NCBI GenBank assembly: GCA_964036195.1
Contig: OZ038457.1
Span: forward strand, 5,490,635-5,554,634
Reading direction: 5' to 3'
Source of the DNA: Sphaerolaimus hirsutus
Lineage: Eukaryota > Nematoda > Chromadorea > Monhysterida > Sphaerolaimidae
Length of the DNA: 64,000 bases
Part shown: positions 1 through 11,615 of the stretch, piece by piece
How the letters are laid out: every line of letters begins with the position of its first letter
Position numbering within the stretch: the stretch's first letter is position 1
Made by a program: the position numbers and the translations under genes
The notes under the pieces: generated by a model
Seen by the model: the letters and a program-made list of their open reading frames with translations, nothing else
What the model was told of the DNA's origin: nothing
Databases searched by the model: none

Positions 1-365
1 TGATGCATTTGTGGCTTTTTGATTGCCTTGATTTGAAATATGCACTTCATTTTGACACTACATTACCATAACCCTGAAAATGAACCCCCAGGGCCAAAAA
101 TTTTCAAATCATAAAATGATGTGTTTGTGGGTTTCTGATTGTAGCGATTTCAAATATGCACTCCATTTTGACACCACATTACTAAAACCCTGATAATGAA
201 CCCCTGGGCACAAAAACTTTCAATTTGTGAAATGATGCATTTGTGGGTTTTTTATTGCACTGATTTGAGATGTGCACTCCATTTCTACTCTACATTACCA
301 TAACTTTTTAAGTCTAACCCCTGGGGCTAAAAAATTGAAAATTGTGAATTGATGCATTTGTGGAT
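1..365. repeat. Tandem satellite, about 117-bp unit
   Basis: Units starting gatgcatttgtgg recur at about 2, 117, 234 and 350. Each carries tgcact(c/t)catttt, acattac and a (t)gaacccc(c)(t)ggg block. Copies diverge by perhaps 15-25 percent by eye. The array is cut by the window start. Confidence 0.8.
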
Positions 366-459
366 TGATGATAGTGATTTTTTGAAATATTCATACCATT
401 TTCCAAATTAGGGGCTGAGTTTACAGGAGTTTCCAAACTAGGGGCTGTGTTTACAGGAT

Positions 460-1895
460 TTAGAGGGGGTCCCCATGGGGTGCCATTTTTGGGGGGTCTC
501 CAGGGGGTGCCATTTTCTGGAGGTACATATGGGGGTGCCATTTCAAGGGGGTCCACATGGGATGCCATTTTTTGGGTGGTCCCCAGGGGTGCCATTTTTT
601 GGTGGTCCTCAGGGGGGTGCTATATTTTTTTTTGCGGGGGGGGGTCCATATGGGGTGCCATTTTGAGGGGGGGTCCCCAGGGGGAGCCAACTTTGGGTGG
701 GTCCCCAGGGGGTGCCATTTTTGTGGGGGTTCCTAGGGGGTGCCATGTTTGGGGGGTCCCCAGGGGGTGCTATTTTTGGGGGGTCCCAAGGGGGTGCCAT
801 TTTTAGGGGGTCCCTAAGGGGTGCCATTTTCTGGTGGTCCTCAGGGGGTGCCATATTTGTGGGGCCCTAGGGGGTCCCATTTTTGGGCGGTTCCCAGGGG
901 GTGCCACTTTTGGGGGGTTCCCCAGGGGGTGCCATTTGGAGGGGGGTCCCCATTGGGGTGTCAGTTTTTGCAAGCCTCTGAGAAGTGGGTACCTAAAGCA
1001 GGATTCTCTCCAACCTTCAGTTGGGTTTTGTAGAGTCACCAGGGGGAGCCAACTTTGGGTGGGTCCCCAAGGGGTGCCATTTTTGTGGGGGTTCCTAGGG
1101 GGTGCCATGTTTGGGGGGTCCCCAGGGGTGCTATTTTTGGGGGGTCCCTAAGGGGTGCCATTTTTGGGGGGTCCCTAAGGGGTGCCATTTTTTGCTGGTC
1201 CTCAGGGGGTGCCATATTTGTGGGGCCCTAGGGGGTCCCATTTTTGGGCGGTTCCCAGGGGGTGCCACTTTTGGGAGGTTCCCCAGGGGGTGCCATTTGG
1301 AGGGGGGTCCCCATTGGGGTGTCAGTTTTTGCAAGCCTCTGAGTAGTGGGTACCTATAGCAGGATTCTCTCCAACCTTCAGTTGGGTTTTGTGGTTCTCT
1401 ACAATTTATACCACAAGGATTTACAAACACAAAAAGAACAGCAAAGCACAAATGTAACCAATTGAAGATTACAACAAAGTTTGACACCTTGCAAAAACCA
1501 CACTATCATATCACAAAACCTATACCACACAGAATGCACAGGGTCCCCAGGGGGGTGCCATTTTTGGAGAGTCCCCAGGGGGAGCCAACTTTGGGTGGGT
1601 CCCCAGGGGGTGCCATTTTTGTGGGGGTTCCTAGGGGGTGCCATGTTTGGGGGGTCCCCAGGGGGTGCTATTTTTATGGGGTCCCAAGGGGGTGCCATTT
1701 TTGGGGGGGCCCTAAGGGGTGCCATTTTCTGGTGGTCCTCAGGGGGTGCCATATTTGTGGGGCCCTAGGGGGTCCCATTTTTGGGCGGTTCCCAGGGGGT
1801 GCCACTTTTGGGAGGTTCCCCAGGGGGTGCCATTTGGAGGGGGGTCCCCATTGGGGTGTCAGTTTTTGCAAGCCTCTGAGTAGTGGGTACCTATA
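460..1895. repeat. G-rich minisatellite with higher-order duplication
   Basis: Imperfect 26-30-bp units built on GGGGGTCCCCAGGGGGTGCC followed by ATTTTTG cover 460-960, 1035-1320 and 1545-1860. Each unit contains the small palindrome GGGGTCCCC. A larger block ending in gcaagcctctgagaagtgggtacc and the Cys-like spacer occurs three times (ends near 1020, 1385 and 1920). The reading frames that run through the array on both strands are by-products of the repeat, not genes. Confidence 0.85.
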
Positions 1896-2340
1896 GCAGG
1901 ATTCTCTCCAACCTTCAGTTGGGTTTTGTGGTTCTCTACAATTTATACCACAAGGATTTACAAACACAAAAAGAACAGCAAAGCACAAATGTAACCAATT
2001 GAAGATTACAACAAAGTTTGACACCTTGCAAAAACCACACTATCATATCACAAAACCTATACCACACAGATTGCACACTGCACACCATCATACCAAATCG
2101 CAAACTGTCTACATTTTACTACCGTGTTTCATGCCCAACCATTTTACAGAAGTTTACAAAAATCCATTCCAAAACATTGCATCTTTGGTATTGGTCTTGT
2201 TATTGTTGGTAGATTACATACCGCATTTCAAAACACATGCCTAGCATGTGGGCAAACTTAACTAAAGTATCATATTTTCTCCAATGGTATTAATTGTAGA
2301 GAACCACAAAACCCGACCGAAGGTCGGAGAGAATCCTGCT
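1895..2340. mobile_element. Terminal-inverted-repeat element bordering the minisatellite
   Basis: The left end starts AGCAGGATTCTCTCCAACCT and runs on into gttgggttttgtggttctc. The reverse complement of the same sequence lies at 2293-2340. The inverted repeat is about 46 bp and differs by a few bases. The left end and about 140 bp of interior are also present at 1359-1530, so part of the element has been duplicated with the minisatellite. Confidence 0.6.
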
Positions 2341-2504
2341 AGTTTACAACAATCAAGGTTACATAAAAGTAGAGTTGCATAAGACCGCGTTCACGCAGTT
2401 TTTGTGACGACAAATATGTCAATTGTTCAACCATTTTTGGGGTGTGAAAATAAAATTTTTTGATCTGTGACGCCTCGATCGATCATGATCTCACTGCTCA
2501 CGAC

Positions 2505-2996
2505 CAGAGTTATTAGAAGTACCGAACTTTTTCAAAGTATGCGTATGGGTAAAGTATTTAGTTTTTACTCACCCCCCCCCCGAGTACAGAAAGTGTAAAC
2601 TAAAAACTATTTACTTTTACTCGCGAGTAAATGAGAGTCTATATAATTTTTTTGTTCCCAGAATGCGTAAATGTGAGTATTTTTCCTCACGAAAGTGTAA
2701 AAGCGGGTAAAATTACGTTTTCTTTCTGGAAAAAGCACTGAATGTTTACCGTAGACAACAAAAAGTGTTTTCTTTCTATTGATGAGTGTTCTTTATGAAA
2801 AGCAGGGGTCTCGAATGACAAGAATATTCTTTCTGTACTCGAAAATTACTATACTGTACTCGAGTACTTTCAAAAAGTAAGCGTACCTACAGGCGAGTAC
2901 AGATACTTTTTTCAAAGTATGCGTATGCGTATTTACTCGGTACTCGAGTATGCGTTCTTTTCGAGTAAAAGTAAAAGGTACGCATTAACAACTGTG
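2505..2996. mobile_element. hAT-like MITE filled with GTACTCGAGTAC/AGTAAA motifs
   Basis: The left end CAGAGTTATTAGAAGTACC pairs with the right end GGTACGCATTAACAACTGTG. Flanks ctcacgac (2497-2504) and tctacgac (2997-3004) match at 6 of 8 positions, compatible with an old 8-bp hAT duplication. The interior is repetitive: aaagtatgcgtatg occurs several times, as do gtactcgagtac and runs of agtaaa. Confidence 0.55.
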
Positions 2997-3390
2997 TCTA
3001 CGACAAACATCAAATTTCATAGATAACGTAGTCATGCTCACTAGATTGCATTTTTTCTTGTTATTGGGGATTTGTCGGTGTTTTGTTAGAAACGGCGTTG
3101 TCCTAAGCAACGAGGCTGTGCAATATCGCAAAAAATACGCTGCCTTAGGGTTGCATTATTTGAGTGGTGTGAGGTGTCAAAAATACTGTTTCGTTAGTTC
3201 CCGCATTTAAGGTTTGATACACAGCTACGGACTACGGTACATTTTCCCGATTTTCCCAATAAATCCTAATGTCACCCCCCCCCCCCCAATTTCGAGTGGG
3301 GGTTGATAAAGAATAGCTATATTTAAAACGCGAGACCATCCAATTAGGTAGACCCGATATTAATCTTTCAATCTTGTTTCGTAAACCCTA

Positions 3391-3619
3391 GTGGCGGCAG
3401 TCCCAAGCCCTGTAAAAAGTAAAGTAAAGTTTCAAATGTAAAATCAAATGCAAAGTAAAGTGTCAAATGTAAAGTCAAATGCAAAGTAAACTGTCAATTG
3501 TCATCCAAAGTTCAGTAAAAAAATCTTTTCGTTTTTTTTTTGATTGACACTCTACTTTGCATTTGACTTTACATTTGACACTTTACTTTACACTTTACAG
3601 GGCTTGGGACTGCCCCCTG
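3391..3619. mobile_element. Palindromic MITE, TGTAAA/GTCATG family (copy 1)
   Basis: Ends GGCGGCAGTCCCAAGCCCTG and CAGGGCTTGGGACTGCCCCC are inverted. The interior holds repeated tgtaaa, aagtgtcaaatg and their complements, so the whole copy can fold into one hairpin. The same family occurs at 3636, 25377, 32353, 34162, 39267, 40722, 43080 and 53115. Confidence 0.8.
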
Positions 3620-3635
3620 ATTTACTCTTGTGTCA

Positions 3636-3811
3636 CTTCCACACCCTGTAAAATGTCATGCAAGGCGTCAAAAGTCATGTAAAATGGCATGAAAAATGTC
3701 AAACTTCCAGTAAAATAAATAAAATAAAATAAAAGTTGCCATTTTACAAGGGATTTTACATGACATTTGACACTTTACATGACATTTCACATGTTTGGTA
3801 GTAGCCCCTGG
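3636..3811. mobile_element. Palindromic MITE, TGTAAA/GTCATG family (copy 2)
   Basis: It starts ccacaccctgtaaaatgtc and ends cacatgtttggtagtagcccc, with inverted inner motifs (gtcatgcaaggcgtcaaaag versus tgacatttgacac). Only about 17 bp separate it from copy 1, so the two lie nearly back to back. Confidence 0.7.
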
Positions 3812-4121
3812 CTTATCGCAGTCAAACGATGGATGCAGTTCGTTGAGACGCTTCCCGCAGTCGCGCTTTTTACCTCCGATTGAAGCGTCGTTGCCGAGCA
3901 ACCGTTCCGATATTGTGCGCGCGCGTGCGCCGGAACGCAGTTTGTCTTAGGCGTTTGCCTTTGCGCGGTCAAGGGTAGTCCGGTTGAGGATGTAGACTAT
4001 GCTGAGGGGATGCTGTGTTTACTGAGAATTTTAACCTGTTTTGACGGATAAGGTCATGTGTGAAGTTTTGTGGCGAGTTCACTGGCGGCAAAACAACGTG
4101 GTGTGTTGTCAATTCAGATGG

Positions 4122-4831
4122 TACACTCCTGGAAAAATGTCTTTAGCCTTTTGATTTTTTTGGTTCAATGGCGAAACAAACATTAAATATGAGTCACTGA
4201 GGGGTGAAACTCATACATAGGGGGGTCATTATGTCGACCCCACACAGTAGAAATATGGCCCCCTTCCTGCGTATATAATCAACATTTCGTAAACCCTGAC
4301 TGAACGCAGCACCTTCCGCGAAATTTTTTTTTGCTTTTTTACATTTCGCTTAATGCGCACAGTCATGAGCTGGCACAGTGCCACATTTCGTTTTGTTCAT
4401 GATTTCAAAAATCTGCACCATGCCGAGTCGATATTTGTCTGCCAACCGATGGCAGACAATTTTGAACATGATGAGAAATCAGTGTGAGTGCAGGGTATCA
4501 GATCCACCGCGTATACCATTTTGAATATATTTGAACAGTGCATCATTTTTTCACATCGCATCGCAGTCTTTTTCATCGTTTTTTCCTGGTTTTAACGTTT
4601 TCACAAAGAGGCTAAAGACTTTTTTCCACTGGAAATTTGACTTTGGATGGCTGTCAAATGAGCAGCAACGCACCCAGAGAGGTAAAAATCGACATATGGC
4701 ATAAAGGCACCTTACTCTACAAGAATTCATCCCATGTATATACCTACGCAGATCGCGCGTTAGGTGGGGAGACATTGAATTTTTTTGTTCCCGATCAGTA
4801 GGCTGAAGACATTTTTCCAGGAGTGTATATG
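4122..4831. mobile_element. TA-flanked element with CACTCCTGGAAAAATGTCTT ends
   Basis: The left end CACTCCTGGAAAAATGTCTT(T)AGCC and the right end GGCT(G)AAGACATTTTTCCAGGAGTG are inverted over about 25 bp. TA lies immediately outside both ends, as in Tc1/mariner insertions. The interior of about 660 bp has no transposase frame. Confidence 0.65.
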
Positions 4832-5473
4832 GTAGATTACGCTATAAACTGCTGTCAGTAGACCATTTCTCAGTTTTCTTGCCGCCGCTGGCAAGCAATG
4901 CAGCGGTAATGATTTTTTCCCACTTGCCTGGTCTTGGTCTAATTGAAATTCTCACCTGACATTTACTTCATGGTAGGTGCAAATTGATAAACAGCTTGCC
5001 TCGGCTTGAGACATTGACATTTTGAAACCCGGCTGCCATTTTTGACAGGTTTTTCAATGCCGGACTTTCGAGTTTCGAAGCTATGACAGGAAAGTGAAGT
5101 CAAAAGTTTGTTGCACTTTGCACCCGATTTTCAGACCAGCTGCTGAAAAAACATTTGCTTCTACATCCCATCCCATTCTGTCGCACCTTACGATTAGGCT
5201 TTGGAGCGGCTATTTGCATAGTAGTTCTCCCTGTAATTATATGCAAACAGGGGCCGCGCGGCCGCATGCAATCGAATCAAAGTTGCAAATTGCACAACCC
5301 CCCGACAATTCCACGCAAAATGTATTAAACCCCCCGGGGGCTGTCGTATTCTAGAAGGTATGCATAAAATGCATACTAAATACAGAGACAGTTGCGGCGA
5401 CAGTGAAAAGGGCGTGAAATCCCGGCCGCTTGAGGACTTGCCGCCGCCGCGTCTTCGACGGCGATTGAATTGA

Positions 5474-6095
5474 ATTTGCCCGATACTTTTCTCGGGCTGC
5501 CCGATCCATTGTGAATGTTCGCAGTTGTGCGTCAAATTGTTTTTGCACCGTGCTTCTGTGTTTGGCACGGTGAGCATTGAAATATGAGAAAATATGATTT
5601 CAGAAAGACTCTCAAAAGGAGAATATAATCAAATCTCTCCAAAAGAACACCGAGAAATGTGGTATTTTTTACATTTTCTTCTCATAAATAGAATATAATA
5701 AAATCTTTCTGGAAAAACATGGATAAAATATAAATAAATACTGTATTACCTCGATTATCCCCCTTGAATTAACCCCCCTCGAATCAATCCCCCCTCAAAA
5801 TGGGCTGGGGAACTAAACCGCCCCTCGAAATACCCCCCCCCCCGAATGACGTACATCATGTATGCAATGGGTGTATTTCGAGGTAATACGGTATAATATT
5901 TTTTTTGTATTTTCTGATATTGAAAAATATAAATCTCCCTAGTTGTTCAGTTCTATGCACTGTTAGCTTCTGGTCAATTGCTCCCGGTCAGCTAAATAGA
6001 TGCCGGGCAGAATCATGGCAGCGTGCAATCCACGTAGAAGCCAATCCAAGCCAATCCTTTTTCGGGCAGCCCGACAAAACGTGTCGGGTAAATAC
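5474..6095. mobile_element. GCCCGACA-type MITE with a nested CCGTATT element
   Basis: The left end TTTGCCCGATACTTTTCTCG followed by GGCTGCCCGA is inverted relative to TCGGGCAGCCCGACAAAACG at 6060-6090. A CCGTATTACCTCG element (5739-5893) sits inside. Related ends occur at 20965-21170 and 46698-46740. Confidence 0.55.
5739..5893. mobile_element. CCGTATT-family palindromic MITE (nested)
   Basis: It starts TACTGTATTACCTCGATTAT, runs through C-rich blocks (ccccctcgaa) and ends GTATTTCGAGGTAATACGGT. TA lies at both borders. Confidence 0.75.
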
Positions 6096-6099
6096 AATA

Positions 6100-7955
6100 A
6101 CGACCCAGATGAATACTTAGCCCTTTGCCCCCCCACACTTTTTCTACGTTTGGCTATGGCATCTGCACACACTGATGCACGTGATGGCTTCAACTGGCTG
6201 TCGCCACACATGGCCGTTTTAGGGCTTTGTACTCGTGTTTTGCTTTGCTCTTAGAGGGAGTAGGATGTTTGCAGACACATTTATGGGTGGGGTAGGGTAA
6301 TAAAGGGCGGAATTAGATTGGGGGTTCATTTTTGTTTTTGGGGTTGTGTTGTGGATGGGGTGTCCGCTATCGAATTACCCTTTTTTCCAAGTGTCCACTT
6401 TAAATTTTTTTAACAGTTTTTAACTTTACTTACTTCTTGTTCTACACTTTTGAATTGAACACTTTTACCTACTTTCCTTTCCTAAACACTTCCAACATAT
6501 TTAGGTAAACATATTTAACTTGTATTTTGTCATGTGCCAAACATAACGCCTTAAATATGGAAAACACTCAATCTTATTGGCATATCTGGAGCAGTGTGTA
6601 GTGTTTGGAACAATATGTGTAATTTGGTGCCAACCCCTTGCGTACTAATGACACATAATTTCCAGCTTAATATAATATTAAATTTCCAGCTTAATCAAAA
6701 ACTTTTCAAATATCATTCAGAAACATTTTAGTCTCCACCTCCACCAAATTTTGGATACCTATTTTTATTTTGGAGGTCCAGGAACCCATATATGAGTAGC
6801 CACAACCTCTGAAATTTTCTGCTTTTTGCCCACATTTGGCGCCCTTTGAATTCCGACCGTAGAAATGGATACACAGATTTAGAGTACTTTTAGATAGTAC
6901 ACAATGCATCGTAAAGGGAGGAATTTCGAGGCTATACGTAGCTTCCAAACTGTCATCTGCTATTGCATTTCTGTGCTTTCTTAGAGAAAGTGTCTTTTTG
7001 GCTGCACATTTATCCAGTTATTTTTCCTGTTTTTTTTTGTTGGTTATCGGCAAAAAGTGAAATTATTTATGTTTCCTTAGGTAGCTATTTTATCGTAGGT
7101 TGTTCATTTTTTATACCTACGGTATCTATAAATGTACGGTGCTATAATAGTTTCCCTTTTAACACAAATAATTGTTATGTCAAGTAGGGGATTTTCAAAT
7201 TTAATTACTTGGTTGCTTTCTACAAAGAAACGAACAATTTATGTGTTTCAAAGCTACATTGTTAAATCTGTGCACATTACATATTTAGGTTGTTATGTTG
7301 TAATTAAATAGGATGATTTTAAGTATTTTCGGTCATAAAAATCTGGTGATATTCCCTTCCCTGGTTAATTTGTCAGTGCCGTTAAGCACACATCAAACAG
7401 TTAAACACCCTCGCAACGAACAACGTCTATTTCTGGTTCCTAAAAAATCGCACCTGACCCGACGGTCATTAGCACTTTGAATATAAATATGTGGACTTTT
7501 TTCTGTGTGGATTTCAAATCCCTATGGACATCGGGGCAGCCCCCCCCCCCCCCCGCCCGCGCCGAGGTACAGCCAGCTGTCTGTGTCAGGAAATGTGAAA
7601 CTTTATGGATAATTGTGGTGAGGTACGCTGTCTCTAAAAACACATTTTTTCAGCGGTTTATTCCATCTGAAAAATCTAGCCTTTCGAACTGGCCACTTAA
7701 ATATTAGCTCGAAATCCTGTGAGAAATTGCCCTGCAATCTCACCGCTATCCATCTGGCCATAAGCCCGTGAAATTCCTTCAAACCTTTGAAGAAATTCTT
7801 GAGCGAGTCAAGTGAATAAATGGCCAAGTGAAGAAATTTTTTCATCCATATTTTAGTCTGGCTGTCCAATTTGCGAACGAAACTGGCATTTTCAGACGTC
7901 GTTAGCATGTTCGAATTGATGGAATAAATTCAGAACGAGTTCATTCGGTAAATTG
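6100..7955. other. Upstream non-coding DNA
   Basis: AT-rich sequence with a G-rich patch (6260-6360) and a C-run at 7539. I see no supported gene or bounded repeat here. Confidence 0.5.
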
Positions 7956-7967
7956 GGTTCCGCACCG

Positions 7968-8493
7968 CAGGGGTCTCGAATGGGGGGGGGTTACCCCCCC
8001 CCCCCCAAACCGCCCAGCTATCTATCTATCCCGGAGGCCGCTCAGCTATCTATCTATCCCGGAGGCAAAATTTTGGGCTACTACCCCCTTAACCCGCTAT
8101 CAAAACAAATCGCCCAGCTATCTATCTATCTGGAGCGATTTTTCAGAAACTATACCCCAATTTTCGCTCAAAATCGCTATTTTTCATACCTATATATAGA
8201 TTTTCACCTCCAAAATCACTAGTTCACGCTTCTAACTGCCTATTTTCAGTTATTTTAAGTACTATATGCTCTTGTACACCCATTTTGAGCTATTTTACAC
8301 CTACTTTTAGCGATTTTTCTCCCTTTTCTTCCTTCTATGCCCCGAAAAAGCCTATATACAAACCACCACAACCACCCCCCCCCCAAACCCCCCCCAACCC
8401 CCCCCCAGAAAATTTTTCAGCTATCTATCCCTCCGGAGGAGCGATTTGCTATCTATCCAACCACTCGGAGGGTCAAAATTCAAGATACCCCTG
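7968..8493. mobile_element. hAT-like MITE with perfect 8-bp target duplication (AGCTATCTATC repeats)
   Basis: The element begins CAGGGGTCTCGAATGGGG and ends AATTCAAGATACCCCTG. The flanks ccgcaccg at 7960-7967 and 8494-8501 are identical. The interior holds repeated cagctatctatctatc, C- or G-runs, and ggagg motifs. Related fragments occur at about 12030-12120, 26020-26125 and 56535-56620. Confidence 0.85.
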
Positions 8494-8624
8494 CCGCACC
8501 GTATTCTGCGTAATTTAATTGGTGATCCTGAAATATCAAGCTTTTTTTCTGGCCTACCGCATCTCCTTTCGTTTGTGTGTTTTTATTCAACTCGATTCGT
8601 TTAGCGTTCGAAACCCGACCCGAA

Positions 8625-9119
8625 TCACTCTGAAATTGGCCAAAAGTCTCCTGATAACCCGAATTTGTGTTCGGGACTTCGGGTTGCTCTGGCCCGTGTT
8701 CTCGCACAGGATAAACTGCCAAATTTCGGCTCGCGTAGGGTGGGGAAACTTTTTACTCCCTTTCTATGATAGGGTTCAAAGGGGATTGATTTTTCCTGTG
8801 GAATGTTTATCATCTGGAACTGGTTATGGAATTTTTGTCGGGATTTGAATCGAGGTGTGTCCGTTGAAGCCATAAATCGGGATCCGTTTGAACCATTTCG
8901 TCCTTGACTCGTGTTCGATTTAAGCCGCTTTCCTCCTAAATAGATGACTTTATCCTGCGAACATGGGTCGCCTGCAACTTCGCTGATCACGTATTCATGG
9001 TGTTCTTTATTGGATAAATAATTACATGCAGTGAAGGCGGTGTTCAGGGGTGCATACCCGAACCCTATCACATTCATATTTACCGTATTTCTTTTAATAT
9101 TTAGAACGGCAGCCTCCAA
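8625..9119 (-). other. Unassigned 164-codon open frame
   Basis: This is among the longest uninterrupted frames outside slo that are not made of repeats. It has a stretch GYAPLNTAFTACNYLSNKEH that faintly recalls an ankyrin repeat, and otherwise Ser/Arg/Lys-rich sequence. No splice context, codon bias or recognisable domain supports it, so it may be chance or a decayed gene fragment. Confidence 0.12.
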
Positions 9120-9447
9120 TTGAACGGCAACTCCAATTGAACGGCAGGTTTTGGCACTTTATTGTGCTCACGAAAATACTAGAACGGCACCTCGAATTGA
9201 ACGGCACCTCCAATAGAACGGCAGGTCGAAATTGTTTGGAGTGTGGCAAATCCCAAAAAAAATAAAAATAGATGGTGACGAAGCATTCAAATATATTTAT
9301 ATTAAATTTGAAATGGATTCTCATCAAAAAAATAAGGATATGTTTTAATGAGGAATGTGCAAAAAAATTGGTGAAAATAGAACGGCAGACGGCAGCTTAC
9401 AATAGAACGGCAGGTAAAAAAGTTGACGAAAAAATAGAACGGCGTCT
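9104..9447. repeat. Dispersed AATAGAACGGCA repeats
   Basis: About ten copies of (c)aat(t/a)gaacggca occur in 340 bp, in clusters at 9104-9215 and 9378-9447 with AT-rich DNA between. All have the same orientation. No terminal inverted repeat was found. Confidence 0.6.
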
Positions 9448-9700
9448 TCTATTATGTAGGTAGCCACCAGACCAAAGTTTTTCCCCATCAACTTTTTTTT
9501 CCCTTATTCATCGAGCCCTGAACTCTGCGAGAAAATACATGGCTACACACAACTAATACAGTCAACAAGGCTGTCGGTCACGATCACGTCAAGACAGATT
9601 TTTTTATCATTACCATTGTGACTAACCTAGTTGTTCTGTAACCTCTGGTGGCACCGTGCGTGGTTATTACTGCATGGCTTCAGTGTGATTAGGTCATGAT

Positions 9701-10068
9701 TAGGGTTGGCCGATGTTTTTTTAACGTTTTATTTTAACCATTGTTTGATCACTATTCCGTGCGAAACTTCACTTGAAGTCACGAACATACGACTATAAGA
9801 CGATTTACGATGTCGACAAACATGGACATTTTTGACACAAATCACCACTTATAATGCTATCCCATAGCTCCACAGCCATTATATCTCATATCATACAGAG
9901 ATTATATTATATCTCATCATCACAGAGTATTGTCACTTGTCTGATATACCTATATAAATATGTTGACCCATAGCCATATCTGGGAGCTTTTAAAAAAACG
10001 TTTTTTTATTTAAAAAAACGTCTTTTTATTTTAAAAATGAAGTTGAAAAAAGTTGTTTTCCAACCCTA
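9701..10068. mobile_element. hAT MITE with perfect 8-bp target duplication (TAGGGTTGG ends)
   Basis: The element begins TAGGGTTGGCCGATG and ends TTTCCAACCCTA. Both flanks are gtcatgat (9693-9700 and 10069-10076). The interior is rich in tttttaacgttttattttaa-type reiterations at both sides and has no coding frame. Confidence 0.85.
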
Positions 10069-10159
10069 GTCATGATCTCCATGCGTCAGTCTAGTCTCGA
10101 AGTGAGTTATAGTTCGATGAGTTGATACTGACAATGCATGTGGAGTTGAATATTTATGT

Positions 10160-10320
10160 TTTTGTTGGAAGCGTGCCAAGGATAAATGACGTGACTACCG
10201 AGATGTAATGAACAAACTTTTTTCGTTGTTAGAACCTGTCAAATGTTTAACGGCAACGAATGTTTTTATATTGAAAATGATCATATCCGTTGTTCTTCGT
10301 TGGCGGGCTGCCAACGTGAA
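10160..10320. mobile_element. MITE with TTGGAAGCGTGCCAA ends
   Basis: The left end gttggaagcgtgccaaggat and the right end ttggcgggctgccaacgtg are inverted. The family recurs inside slo introns at 24075, 32722 and 40940. AT-rich interior with no coding frame. Confidence 0.5.
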
Positions 10321-10869
10321 CTACTCATGCAGTGTGAAGTCATCGCCCATCGTCAATACTTGCTGACTGGTGGTTCCATTTGCGGAATCCAACCGCTTAG
10401 CTCGCTTAGCTTATCTTTCTGGCTGTGTTCAGATTGAGATTGAAATCATTTTTCTGCGTATTTTATGTTGGTGTAAGCCGTTTAGTAGGAAAATCTATGT
10501 GGCAGATTCTACATTATGAAGCTACATATTTTAATTCTTTTTATTGCTACGCCGTCTATTTTTTATCCTTTCATATGGCTCCACTGAGCGATATTCACTG
10601 TAAAAGGTTTCTCTTCTCTAGTTTGTCTCTTAACGATTATCAATCGGAAAATATAAATTTCAAATAAAATTGTCAAAGATCATATAAGTACCTGCTTCAA
10701 TGTAAATAATTAATTCGCATTTGCAGCGCGTTAAAACACGTGTATTTTCCACCCATCCATATCCACGTTCACAAATTCATCCCTCATCGTCACGTCCGCA
10801 CCTCTCTGCCCATGCATGTATCCAAATCCACATTTGTTCCACATACTCCACACATATAGTCGAGTCGAT

Positions 10870-11040
10870 AGATACAGGCGGCCGCAGTTGCAGCGGCGAC
10901 ACGGCTCGCATCGCAGTGCATTGGTTCATGTGCCGCGCGGCGCACGTGCCCTCATCCATTGCATTGCCCTGCATCGCCGCCGCGCCGCCGCGCATGACTA
11001 TGAGTGCGCGTTATAAAGCCCCGCTGTGTTTTAAGGGGTG
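10870..11040. promoter_or_regulatory. CpG-rich island with a TATA-like site (candidate upstream promoter)
   Basis: The island is GC-rich (cgccgccgcgccgccgcgc at about 10975) and ends in ttataaagcc at 11011, a good TATA-box match, followed by gtg/agtg initiator-like bases. Drosophila slo is known to use several tissue-specific promoters upstream of the common exons. Assignment to slo here is inference from position only (about 6 kb upstream of exon 1). Confidence 0.2.
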
Positions 11041-11129
11041 ATAGTGGGGGGGTGGAGGGGTGGTAGGGGGGAGTGATGTGTTGAGGGAAGTGGAATGAGG
11101 GCTGTGCTTGTAGTTTAAGTTTGAGGAGA

Positions 11130-11196
11130 TAAATCAAGTGGTTATGGCTCTCGTGTTCTATAATAGAGGCGCGGGTTCGATTCCCGCCTGTGGCAG
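11130..11196 (+). tRNA. tRNA-like sequence, probably a decayed tRNA or tRNA-derived SINE head
   Basis: An A-box-like stretch (aatcaagtggttatggc) is followed by a perfect T-arm (gcggg ttcgatt cccgc) with a B box GGTTCGATTCC. A normal anticodon stem cannot be folded and no 5' acceptor strand pairs with the 3' ctgtggc, so a functional tRNA is unlikely. Confidence 0.35.
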
Positions 11197-11429
11197 TGCA
11201 CATTTTGCACTCTTTCTTCACTCTAAAAAAACAACACGAAATCCGTAAATATGTTGTTATCATATTCAAAAATGTATTTGTTTCATTTTTCCGAAAAAAG
11301 AACTGAATCTCATGATTGCCAGCTGGAACTAGCCCACGATTCGCAAATTATTACTGCGCCCTTCCACCATCCCACCAAATGCGAAGTAAAATCCCCGCTG
11401 CAACTGCACCGCGTCACTATCAGCATTTA

Positions 11430-11615
11430 TCACACAGCGGCGGCTGGTCTGAGCGGGGGAACGCCTGTGCGGCCGGGGCGGCCCCGGCTTTGCATGCGGC
11501 GCGCGGACTTGTGGAGCGCCGGCCTGGTAGGATAGCGTAGATAGAGCGGCGGCCGTTGCGCCGCGCCGCCCGCCGCGCGTCCACTGCCGCCCTGCTGCCT
11601 TGTGGACGCGATGGC
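11430..11615. promoter_or_regulatory. CpG-rich island of unknown function
   Basis: A strongly GC-rich patch (ggccggggcggccccgg, cgcgccgcccgccgcgcg) stands in otherwise AT-rich DNA upstream of slo. No convincing reading frame is present. It could be an alternative promoter or untranslated exon, or simply a CpG-rich repeat. Confidence 0.2.

Noticed and set aside
447-2024. Long open frames on both strands with PPWGPP or GGCHFWG repeats, looking like repetitive proteins
   Set aside because: They are translations of the G-rich minisatellite; frames are open in several phases and both strands because the repeat lacks stop triplets.
2241-2330. Possible CRISPR-like or phage/bacterial features in the repeats
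   Set aside because: The window is eukaryotic (spliced slo gene); repeat arrays lack spacer organisation and no prokaryotic gene content is present.
11130-11196. Functional tRNA gene
   Set aside because: Only the T-arm and a loose A box are recognisable; anticodon and acceptor stems do not fold, so it is listed as tRNA-like with low confidence.
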